A stretch of 64,000 nucleotides of DNA from positions 217,933-281,932 of the forward strand of contig NZ_JACYMM010000010.1 of the NCBI RefSeq assembly GCF_020858115.1, in the 5' to 3' direction. The DNA is from Janthinobacterium sp. FW305-129 (GTDB lineage Bacteria > Pseudomonadota > Gammaproteobacteria > Burkholderiales > Burkholderiaceae_D). Positions within the stretch are counted from its first letter, which is position 1. Every line of letters begins with the position of its first letter. The notes below the pieces were generated by a model. That model made no database searches and had not been told where the DNA came from. It saw nothing but the letters and a program-made list of their open reading frames with translations. This document shows positions 57,381-64,000 of this stretch, piece after piece. The position numbers were made by a program, and so were the translations under genes.

Positions 57381-57649
57381 GTTTCTCTCCATGCCGTCAG
57401 GGTATGAGTGTGCATAGTGCACAAACCCTGCGGTGGGTTATCAAAAAACTTGCCGGTACATGGAACATGCGCAAGATGCGCAAAGGACGCGTGTGCTACC
57501 GGCAGCAATCGTAACGGCTCGGCCCTTAGGCCTGCCAGGATTGCCAGCGTCGCCAAAGCCAGGCCTCAATCGAGCCGGTTTGGGTGACATTGTGTTTTTT
57601 GATGAGAAACGTGTTCACGATATGGTGTTGGGTTTGGTCAGTATGCCGC

Positions 57650-58354
57650 TTAGTTTTGCATGCCAATAAAACGGGCTGCTTCGAGCAGTGTCTTTACTAT
57701 ACCATCGGAATCGGTATCGTGTATAGAGTGTCCGTGATTGTAGCCATACGGTACCGTCAGTACGGGGCAAGCCGCAGCCCTGGCCGCTTGCGCGTCATTC
57801 GACGAGTCGCCGATGGCCACCACTTTGGCGGGGGGCAGGCCGAAGTCCGCACACACTTGCAGCAGCGGCATGGGGTGTGGTTTTTTCTGCGGCAGCGAAT
57901 CGCCGCCGTAGACGATCTCGAAATAGCCATCGAGTTTTTTCTGCTGCAGCAGGGGCAGGGCGAAGGCGATCGGCTTGTTGGTGACGCAGGCCAGGCGCAA
58001 GCCCGCCGCCTTCATGGCCGCCAGCCCCGCTTCCACGTCCGGGTACAGGGTGCTGTACTGGCCATTGATGGCCAGGTAGTGGCGCTGATAGCCCTCCATC
58101 GCCTGTTCGAAACGCTGTTCCACGCCGGCCGCATCGAAGTCGAGCGCCAGCACGGTGCGGATCAGGTTTTCCGAGCCTTTGCCCACCATCAGCTTGATGG
58201 CGTCGGCGCTGATGGGGGGCAAGTCCAGTTCGGCGCGCATGCCATTGATGGCGACATGGAAATCGGGCACGGTGTCGAGCATCGTGCCATCGAGGTCGAT
58301 GATGGCGGCGCGCACGCCGGCCAGTACGTGGTCTTTCACCGTGCCCGCTTGCAT
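57650..58354 (-). CDS. gph: Phosphoglycolate phosphatase
   Basis: A 234-residue HAD-superfamily phosphatase. Motif I IIDLDGTMLDT (nucleophile Asp), motif II VTNKP, motif III Lys in QKKPHPMPLL and motif IV GDSSNDAQAARAA. Removes 2-phosphoglycolate made in DNA repair. Overlaps the rpe stop by one base (TGATG). Located upstream of the trp operon, as in many Burkholderiales. Confidence 0.94.
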   Translation of the reverse strand: MQAGTVKDHVLAGVRAAIIDLDGTMLDTVPDFHVAINGMRAELDLPPISADAIKLMVGKGSENLIRTVLALDFDAAGVEQRFEQAMEGYQRHYLAINGQYSTLYPDVEAGLAAMKAAGLRLACVTNKPIAFALPLLQQKKLDGYFEIVYGGDSLPQKKPHPMPLLQVCADFGLPPAKVVAIGDSSNDAQAARAAACPVLTVPYGYNHGHSIHDTDSDGIVKTLLEAARFIGMQN

Positions 58355-59028
58355 CAGGCGCCCTTTACCGCTGCCAGCTCGGCGCGCATGGCGTCGATGA
58401 CGGCCTTGTAGTCTGGCTTGCCGAAGATGGCCGAGCCGGCGACAAAGGTGTCGGCGCCGGCAGCGGCGGCGGCGGCGATGTTGTCGATCTTGATGCCGCC
58501 ATCGACTTCCAGCATGATGTCACGGCCCGATTCGTCGATCATGCGGCGCGCTTCGGCGATTTTCTTCAGCGCTTGCGGAATGAAGGACTGGCCGCCGAAG
58601 CCCGGGTTGACCGACATGATCAGGATGATGTCGATCTTGTCCATCACGTGTTCCAGGTAGTGCAGCGGCGTGCCCGGGTTGAATACCAGGCCCGATTTGC
58701 AGCCGTTGTCGCGGATCAGCTGCAAGGAACGGTCGACGTGATCCGACGCTTCCGGGTGGAAGGTGATGATGTTCGCGCCAGCCTTGGCGAAATCCGGGAT
58801 AATGCGATCGACAGGCTTGACCATCAGATGCACATCGATGGGTACTTGCACGTGCGGGCGGATCGCTTCGCACACCAGCGGTCCGATGGTCAGGTTCGGC
58901 ACATAATGGTTATCCATCACGTCGAAGTGAATGATGTCGGCGCCGGCGGTAACGACGTTGCGCACTTCCTCGCCCAGGCGGGCAAAGTCGGCTGACAGGA
59001 TGCTGGGAGCGATACGGAATGTTGTCAT
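58354..59028 (-). CDS. rpe: Ribulose-phosphate 3-epimerase
   Basis: A 224-residue TIM-barrel epimerase interconverting ribulose-5-P and xylulose-5-P. Diagnostic segments: [56 protein letters not shown] and [11 protein letters not shown] (catalytic Asp). The ATG at 59028 matches the family; the longer frame to 59154 overlaps the apaG promoter and lacks support. First gene of rpe-gph. Confidence 0.96.
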   Translation of the reverse strand: MTTFRIAPSILSADFARLGEEVRNVVTAGADIIHFDVMDNHYVPNLTIGPLVCEAIRPHVQVPIDVHLMVKPVDRIIPDFAKAGANIITFHPEASDHVDRSLQLIRDNGCKSGLVFNPGTPLHYLEHVMDKIDIILIMSVNPGFGGQSFIPQALKKIAEARRMIDESGRDIMLEVDGGIKIDNIAAAAAAGADTFVAGSAIFGKPDYKAVIDAMRAELAAVKGA

Positions 59029-59173
59029 GGTGGCTAAAGGCTCAGAGTAGAAAATGCGAAGATGCGCTATTTTACGCTTGACGCCGTTACCATGCTTTAT
59101 TGAAATACAGAATATGCGCCGCGCAGTGGCCGCTGAGCCACGCGCGACATTCATGACTACTGAAGGGATGACG

Positions 59174-59548
59174 ATGTCGACTTATGAATTTACGGTAACG
59201 GTCAAGACGCAGTACCTGCCCGAGCAATCGGCACCCGACCAGGGGCGGTACGTGTTCAGCTACACGATTCGCGTGGTCAACAGTGGCACTGTTGGCGCGC
59301 AACTGATTTCGCGCCACTGGGTCATCACCGATGCGGACAACAAGGTGGAAGAGGTACGCGGCCTGGGCGCCGTTGGCCACCAGCCGCTGCTGCAGCCGGG
59401 GGAACAGTTCGAATACACGAGCGGAACCATGCTGGCCACGCCGCAAGGCTCGATGCACGGCGAGTACTTTTGCGTGGCCGAAGATGGCCATCAGTTCGAC
59501 GCGCCGATTCCCGAGTTCGTGCTGTCGGTGCCGCGCACCCTGCATTGA
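59174..59548 (+). CDS. apaG: ApaG protein
   Basis: A 124-residue Fn3/immunoglobulin-like protein; the E. coli homologue has 125. Recognisable in [47 protein letters not shown] and VVGHQP-like [16 protein letters not shown]. Linked to cobalt and magnesium sensitivity and to diadenosine tetraphosphate levels in enterobacteria; molecular role unresolved. The ATG at 59174 has AAGGGA upstream. Confidence 0.94.
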   Translation: MSTYEFTVTVKTQYLPEQSAPDQGRYVFSYTIRVVNSGTVGAQLISRHWVITDADNKVEEVRGLGAVGHQPLLQPGEQFEYTSGTMLATPQGSMHGEYFCVAEDGHQFDAPIPEFVLSVPRTLH

Positions 59549-59573
59549 CGCGTCGCCAGGGGGCATGCGCCCC

Positions 59574-59720
59574 TTATTTCAGTTTTTCGGTGCTGTCCTG
59601 TTCTTCACTGAGCTGCTCGTGCGCCGGCGGTGCGGGCTTTTTGCCCGAATACATGGTCCACCAGACTATAAATGCCAGCAAGAAGAACGCCACCAGCGCC
59701 TCTATCATCAAGATCCACAT
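59574..59720 (-). CDS. 48-residue single-pass membrane protein, head-to-head with mltA
   Basis: A 48-residue frame: hydrophobic helix MWILMIEALVAFFLLAFIVW, then a short basic and acidic tail (SGKKPAPPAHEQLSEEQDST). The start has AGGGG close upstream. The pattern (N-out or N-in single-pass protein with a charged tail) looks genuine. Only 10 bp separate its start codon from that of mltA, so each gene must use a promoter inside the other. Function unknown; possible small envelope protein. Confidence 0.6.
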   Translation of the reverse strand: MWILMIEALVAFFLLAFIVWWTMYSGKKPAPPAHEQLSEEQDSTEKLK

Positions 59721-59730
59721 ACGCACCCCT

Positions 59731-60996
59731 ATGTTATTTACCCGCAGCTTAGTATTTACCCGCCGTCTGTTGACACGCGGTAGTCTACCCGTTTCAATCG
59801 GCGCCGTCGCGCTTGCACTTTCCGCCTGTACCACGCCGCCTGCGCCGCCCGCTGCCAGCGGCAAGGCGCCGCCCATCGCGCCGACCGTCGTCAAGCCGGT
59901 GCCGGCCAAGCCCGCCGATGCCAAGGATGCCACGGATGTGGCGGCGCCCACCTTCGTGCCCGCCAAGTTTGCCGCCTTGCCCGGCTGGGCGCGCGACGAC
60001 ATGCGCGCCGCCTGGCCCGCCTTCATGGCTTCGTGCGGCGTGCTGGTGAAACGTCCGGACTGGAAGGAATCGTGCACGATTGCGCGTCAGGTGAATGCCG
60101 ACAGCGACAAGGCCATCCGCCTGTTTTTCGAGACCTTCTTTGTGCCAAATCAAGTCGTCACGGCTGATGGCGCCAATACTGGATTGGTGACCGGCTACTA
60201 TGAGCCGCTGCTGCACGGCGCGCGCAAGCGCGGTGGCCCATACCAGACACCGCTGTACAAGGTGCCTGACGACTTGGTCTCGGTGGACTTGTCCGGCGTG
60301 TATCCGGAACTGAAAAACATGCGCTTGCGGGGCAAGCTGGTCGGCAAGAAGGTGATACCGTACGCCACGCGCGCCGACATCGAGCGCGCCACGTCCGTGA
60401 CGGGCAAGGAATTGCTGTGGGTGGATGACGAAGTCGAGGCGTTCTTCCTGCAAGTGCAGGGTTCCGGCCGCGTGCAGCTGACCGATACGCAGGAAACCGT
60501 GCGCGTGGCGTATGCGGATCAAAACGGCCATCCGTATAAATCGATCGGCCGCTACCTGGTCGACAAGGGCGAACTGACCCTGAGCCAGGCGTCCGCGCAG
60601 GGCATCAAGGCGTGGATCGCCGGCCACCCGACGCGCAAGGATGAATTGTTCAATGCCAATCCCAGTTATGTCTTCTTCAAGGAGGAGCGCCTGCCCGACC
60701 CGAAAGTAGGTCCGAAGGGCGCGCTGGGCGTGCCGTTGACACCGCAGCGTTCGGTGGCCATCGATTCGCGCTTCCTGCCGTTGGGCGCGCCCGTGTTCCT
60801 GTCCACCACGCAAGCCAATAGCGAGATTCCCATGCAGCGCCTGGTGATGGCGCAAGATACGGGCGGCGCCATTCACGGGCCTATCCGTGTCGATTACTTC
60901 TTTGGTTTTGGCGCGGAAGCGGCCGAGAATGCGGGCCGCATGAAGCAGAGCGGCGCCGTGTGGGTGTTGTTGCCGAAGCAGGCGCCGGCGCGCTGA
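59731..60996 (+). CDS. mltA: Membrane-bound lytic murein transglycosylase A
   Basis: A 421-residue outer membrane lipoprotein (lipobox LSAC, Cys about 33) that cleaves peptidoglycan to 1,6-anhydromuropeptides. The MltA domain includes LVTGYYEPLLHGARKRGG, and the C-terminal 3D domain has the catalytic Asp cluster (VMAQDTGGAIHGPIRVDYF). The ATG at 59731 gives the right signal peptide, but no Shine-Dalgarno is seen, and a divergent small gene begins 10 bp away. The open frame to 59470 is antisense noise. Confidence 0.94.
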   Translation: MLFTRSLVFTRRLLTRGSLPVSIGAVALALSACTTPPAPPAASGKAPPIAPTVVKPVPAKPADAKDATDVAAPTFVPAKFAALPGWARDDMRAAWPAFMASCGVLVKRPDWKESCTIARQVNADSDKAIRLFFETFFVPNQVVTADGANTGLVTGYYEPLLHGARKRGGPYQTPLYKVPDDLVSVDLSGVYPELKNMRLRGKLVGKKVIPYATRADIERATSVTGKELLWVDDEVEAFFLQVQGSGRVQLTDTQETVRVAYADQNGHPYKSIGRYLVDKGELTLSQASAQGIKAWIAGHPTRKDELFNANPSYVFFKEERLPDPKVGPKGALGVPLTPQRSVAIDSRFLPLGAPVFLSTTQANSEIPMQRLVMAQDTGGAIHGPIRVDYFFGFGAEAAENAGRMKQSGAVWVLLPKQAPAR

Positions 60997-61033
60997 GTTG
61001 CTACGCGCGACGCCGGGGTAGCTATGGTCTGGC

Positions 61034-61471
61034 TTAACGCAGAACCATGACGGGCAAGTGTGTATGCGCCAGCACTTTTTGCGTTTCGCTGCCCACGAAT
61101 AGCTTGTTCAAGCCCTTGCGGCCATGCGAGGCCATCAGGATGATGTCGCAATGATAGGTTTGCGCCGCGTTGACGATTTCTTCGTGGGGGCTCGGCGAGA
61201 CTGCTACCACGCCTTCGAAGGGCACGCCGACGGCGCGTGCCGCTTCGCCGATCTTGTCGATGGCGCGTTGCGAGGCTTCCTGCATTTGTTGTTCATACAG
61301 GCTGGCGTCGAGCACGATGCCGCCGTCGGCCATCGGCGAGAACGGGAAAGGCTGCACCACGCTGATGGCGACCAGCTTGGCCTTGTTCAATTGGGCGAAG
61401 GCGAGGGCGGTCTCGGCGGCTTTGTCGGACAGCGGCGAGCCGTCGGTGGGAAATAAGATGGCGTTAAACAT
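61034..61471 (-). CDS. Universal stress protein (UspA family)
   Basis: A 145-residue USP with the ATP-binding pattern: PTDGSPLSDKAAETAL at the N-terminus and GRKGLNKLFVGSETQKVL (G-2x-G-9x-G-S/T) near the C-terminus, so a nucleotide-binding Usp subclass. GAGGAG precedes the ATG. A perfect FNR-type box lies 54 bp upstream, implying induction on oxygen limitation, as described for several Usp genes in other proteobacteria. Confidence 0.94.
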   Translation of the reverse strand: MFNAILFPTDGSPLSDKAAETALAFAQLNKAKLVAISVVQPFPFSPMADGGIVLDASLYEQQMQEASQRAIDKIGEAARAVGVPFEGVVAVSPSPHEEIVNAAQTYHCDIILMASHGRKGLNKLFVGSETQKVLAHTHLPVMVLR

Positions 61472-61525
61472 GGCGTACTCCTCAAGTGATGTCAGACAGC
61501 TTATGGATTTACATCAATTAAAACC

Positions 61526-61539
61526 TTGATGTAAATCAA
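61526..61539 (-). promoter_or_regulatory. FNR/ANR box upstream of uspA
   Basis: TTGATGTAAATCAA is an exact match to TTGAT-N4-ATCAA. It overlaps a second perfect inverted repeat (TTTACATCAA at 61508 and TTGATGTAAA at 61526), so two regulators or two dimers could bind. Confidence 0.82.
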
Positions 61540-61608
61540 ACCTCGCAGGCTTTGGCAGAAATAGTGTCGCCAAAGCAATCTTTTGTCAGTGTATGCCCAT
61601 TCATCGCT

Positions 61609-62910
61609 TCAGGTGCGCACGCTACGCAGCGGCGTGCCCCACACCATGGCGACCGTCAACAGGATACTGCCTGCCGCGATGCAGGCCAGACCATTGCGCA
61701 CGCCAAAGTGTTCCGCCACCCAGCCGGCGGCCAGCGCACCCAGCGGCGCCGTCGCCACCGTCAGGAAGCGCATGGTCGACGTCATCCTGCCCAGCATGGG
61801 ATCGGGCGTGACCTTCTGGCGCAAGCCCAGGTAGGGAATAAAGAACAGCATCACGCCGCAATCGAAAAAGAACATCAATATGGCATAAGCGACGGCGCTG
61901 GCGGCCGCGCTGCCGAACAGTGCGGCGGGAATCGTTGGCGTCAGGGCAAAGCACACGGAGGTGGATGCCAGGCCGATCAGGATGGTGCGGCCGGCGCCGT
62001 AGCGCTTCGTCAATGGCTTGACGATGAAGGCGCTGAGCAAGACGCCGGCACCGCCCAGCATCTGCGTCATGCCCAGTACGCCAGGGCTCATGCCCAGGTC
62101 GCGCGTGGCGAACAGCACCGTCAAGGCCATGCTGGCGTAAAACAGGAAGTGCCAGATACCGGCGCCCCAGGCCAGCGCGCGCAGCAGCGGTTCGCGCCAG
62201 ACAAACAGCAAGCCGTCGGCGATGTCGCGCAAGGCGTGCTTGCTTGACGGCGCCGGGCGTGGGTCGCGCACGCTCATGGCGCGCAGATTGAAGACGGAAA
62301 TCAGATAGCCGCAAGCCGTACACAGGATGGCGACGGGTGCGGACAGCACTTGCACCAGCACGCCGGCCAGGCCGGGACCGATCAGGCGCGAAGCCGATTC
62401 GGTGGCGGCAAATTTTGATTGCGCATCGATCAAGCCGTCACGCCCCACCAAAAAGGTCAAAAAGACCTGTTCGGCGCCGCCGCCGACGACGAAGCCCGTG
62501 CCGATGACGAATCCCACTATATATAACCATGGCATCGACAGTACGCCGCACCAGTAAGCGACGGCCACGCTGGCCAGGGCCAGGCCGGACATGCTTTCGC
62601 TGAACAGCATGATCGGGTGCTTGCTGCGCCGGTCCAGCAGCACGCCGACGGGCAAGCCGAAGAGGGCAAACGGCAGCGCCTGCAGGGCGACCAGCACGCC
62701 CATCTGTTCCGGCGTCGCATGCAATAACAATACCGCGCACAGGGGCAGGGCCAGCGAGGTGATCTGGGCGCCGAAGCAATTGAGGCCGTTGCTGAACCAC
62801 AGGCGGCGGAAATTGACGCTGGCTGCGCTGCCGTCGCCGCGCAGGTGGTTTGCGCAGTACTGGAAGAGGGAGGAGAAAATACGCTGCTCGATAAAGGTGG
62901 CCGGGCTCAC
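61609..62910 (-). CDS. MFS transporter (MFS_3 type exporter)
   Basis: A 433-residue inner membrane protein with about 12 hydrophobic segments. The MFS signature is visible as GLPVGVLLDRRSKHPIML after helix 2, and the mid-protein loop is VRDPRPAPSSKHALRDI. Family members export drugs, siderophores or macrolides (EntS-like). Start is GTG at 62910 with no obvious alternative closer in. Substrate unknown; it stands alone between uspA and the rrn-proximal hydratase gene. Confidence 0.88.
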   Translation of the reverse strand: MSPATFIEQRIFSSLFQYCANHLRGDGSAASVNFRRLWFSNGLNCFGAQITSLALPLCAVLLLHATPEQMGVLVALQALPFALFGLPVGVLLDRRSKHPIMLFSESMSGLALASVAVAYWCGVLSMPWLYIVGFVIGTGFVVGGGAEQVFLTFLVGRDGLIDAQSKFAATESASRLIGPGLAGVLVQVLSAPVAILCTACGYLISVFNLRAMSVRDPRPAPSSKHALRDIADGLLFVWREPLLRALAWGAGIWHFLFYASMALTVLFATRDLGMSPGVLGMTQMLGGAGVLLSAFIVKPLTKRYGAGRTILIGLASTSVCFALTPTIPAALFGSAAASAVAYAILMFFFDCGVMLFFIPYLGLRQKVTPDPMLGRMTSTMRFLTVATAPLGALAAGWVAEHFGVRNGLACIAAGSILLTVAMVWGTPLRSVRT

Positions 62911-62986
62911 AATAATAGCAGCGCACCTGCCGCGCCGCTGCCGTTAGCCGCTACAATCGTCACACCGTTCATTGAGAGGAGACACT

Positions 62987-63763
62987 ATGCAATATGAAGA
63001 CCTGATCATCGACATCCAGGACAAAGTAGCACTGATACGCCTGAACCGCCCCAAGGCCTTGAACGCCTTGAACGACAATATGATGAATGAGCTGGGCGAC
63101 GCCTTGCTCAAATTCGATGCGGACGAGAATATCGGCTGTATCGTGCTCACGGGCAGCGAAAAAGCGTTTGCCGCCGGCGCCGATATCGCGGCCATGGCCG
63201 ACTACACGTATCCCGATACCTTTACCCAGGGCTACATCAGCCGCAACTGGGAGCATATCTTGCGCGTGCGCAAACCCGTGGTGGGCGCCGTGGCCGGTTA
63301 TGCGCTCGGTGGCGGCTGCGAATTGGCCATGATGTGCGATTTCCTGATCGCCGCCGACAGCGCCAAATTTGGCCAGCCGGAAATCAAGGTCGGCGTCACG
63401 CCGGGCGCGGGCGGTACGCAGCGTCTGCCGCGTGCCATCGGCAAGGCCAAGGCCATGGATCTGCTGCTGACGGCGCGCACCATCGATGCCGCCGAGGCGG
63501 AGCGCATCGGCCTGGTGTCGCGCGTGGTACCGGCCGATAAGTTGCTGGAAGAAACCTTGGCTGCCGCCAAGACCATCGCCGCCATGCCGACTTCGGTTGC
63601 CATGATGATCAAGGATTGCGTCAACCGCGCCTTTGAAACGACCCTGACTGATGGCGTCGCCTACGAGCGCCGTTTGTTCCAGGCCGCCTTCGGTACGCCT
63701 GCACAAAAAGAAGGCATGCATGCTTTCCTGGAAAAGCGCTTGCCAAACTTCGACGGTCTTTGA
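62987..63763 (+). CDS. Enoyl-CoA hydratase (PaaF/EchA type)
   Basis: A 258-residue crotonase of classical length. Oxyanion hole [12 protein letters not shown] and the Gly pair in [15 protein letters not shown]; both catalytic Glu are visible (GGGCELAM and [16 protein letters not shown]). Hydrates trans-2-enoyl-CoA in beta-oxidation or phenylacetate degradation. AGGAG precedes the ATG at 62987. Its stop is about 85 bp before the rRNA promoter. Confidence 0.94.
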   Translation: MQYEDLIIDIQDKVALIRLNRPKALNALNDNMMNELGDALLKFDADENIGCIVLTGSEKAFAAGADIAAMADYTYPDTFTQGYISRNWEHILRVRKPVVGAVAGYALGGGCELAMMCDFLIAADSAKFGQPEIKVGVTPGAGGTQRLPRAIGKAKAMDLLLTARTIDAAEAERIGLVSRVVPADKLLEETLAAAKTIAAMPTSVAMMIKDCVNRAFETTLTDGVAYERRLFQAAFGTPAQKEGMHAFLEKRLPNFDGL

Positions 63764-63847
63764 TATCATTCGCCTCCCCGATGAGACGCAGCGGTTTTAG
63801 CGAAACAGAGGGAGCCGGATGCAGTAGCAAACGGCAAAAAAAGAAGG

Positions 63848-63876
63848 TTGACGAATTAGCCGAAACGCTTCATACT
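63848..63876 (+). promoter_or_regulatory. rRNA operon promoter
   Basis: TTGACG, 17-bp spacer, CATACT, in front of a leader that carries boxA. Matches a sigma-70 rrn promoter. A-rich bases upstream (63825-63845) could serve as an UP element. Confidence 0.8.
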
Positions 63877-63939
63877 CTTCCTTCTTCGCAGCTGGCAAAC
63901 ACAACGCTTTGTCGATAGCGCGAAAGCAGTACCGAATAC

Positions 63940-63952
63940 AGTTCTTTAACAA
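63940..63952 (+). promoter_or_regulatory. rRNA leader antitermination boxA
   Basis: AGTTCTTTAACAA is the NusB/NusE-binding boxA, followed by the usual leader sequence (CGATAAGTGTGG). 16S rRNA should begin just beyond the window's right edge. Confidence 0.82.
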
Positions 63953-64000
63953 TTAACAGTCGATAAGTGTGGACATTTGATGTAGTGCAGCGCCGATCTT

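Noticed and set aside
57381..57649. trp leader peptide and attenuator
   Set aside because: No short frame with adjacent Trp codons and no terminator/antiterminator pair was found before trpE.
63953..64000. 16S rRNA gene
   Set aside because: Only the leader is inside the window; the mature 16S sequence is not reached.

Overview
The window is about 64 kb of GC-rich DNA from a betaproteobacterial chromosome. The protein types and gene order (rpe-gph-trpEGDC, a ubiH-type gene followed by dsbC, PEP-CTERM sorting, an rrn leader with boxA) point to Burkholderiales, most likely Oxalobacteraceae close to Janthinobacterium, Duganella or Massilia. This assignment is inferred from content. The left edge cuts a chemoreceptor gene. 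The right edge stops inside an rRNA operon leader, just before the expected 16S gene.

Layout: 1-5.7 kb holds a truncated MCP, two small envelope proteins, a MazG-type pyrophosphohydrolase, a GNAT acetyltransferase, and a cytochrome P450 divergent from an AraC regulator. 5.7-12.2 kb holds an acetolactate synthase large subunit divergent from an Lrp/AsnC regulator, a TonB-dependent receptor, and a NarL-type two-component pair. 12.6-18.8 kb holds a PEP-CTERM protein with a large secreted subtilisin, then three tandem AIM24 paralogues. 18.8-28.9 kb is mostly metabolic: enoyl-CoA hydratase, a GIN-domain protein, flavin reductase, NADP-glutamate dehydrogenase, a DUF819 membrane protein, the tRNA-hydroxylation factor TrhP, FadE and a collagen-like lipoprotein. 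29.1-30.9 kb is a small AT-richer island with a Sel1-repeat gene, bounded by an intact tRNA-Phe and a decayed copy of its 3' half. 31-45 kb holds periplasmic and redox genes: di-haem peroxidase, S9 peptidase, GGDEF/EAL protein, PsiF, DUF2058, a second tRNA-Phe, DkgB, an LLM oxidoreductase and an S41-like protein. 44-52.9 kb holds a UbiH-type hydroxylase, DsbC, an exported molybdenum hydroxylase with its own cytidylyltransferase, an M61 peptidase and a diguanylate cyclase. 52.9-59 kb is rpe-gph-trpE-trpG-trpD-trpC, ending in a TonB-like lipoprotein. 59-64 kb holds apaG, a 48-residue membrane protein head-to-head with mltA, a UspA protein behind a perfect FNR-type box, an MFS exporter, a second enoyl-CoA hydratase and the rrn leader.

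The most unusual non-coding signal is a roughly 120-bp structured repeat present twice (5551-5670 and 20963-21084, opposite orientations). It has terminal inverted repeats, a central hairpin whose stem bases change in pairs between copies, and conserved linkers. Both copies fill the gap between convergent genes and touch their stop codons. Other leads are the tRNA-Phe duplication, several perfect palindromes next to regulator genes, FNR-type sites at uspA and the peroxidase gene, and a probably leaderless ubiH-type gene. No CRISPR array, prophage, insertion sequence or complete rRNA gene was seen.
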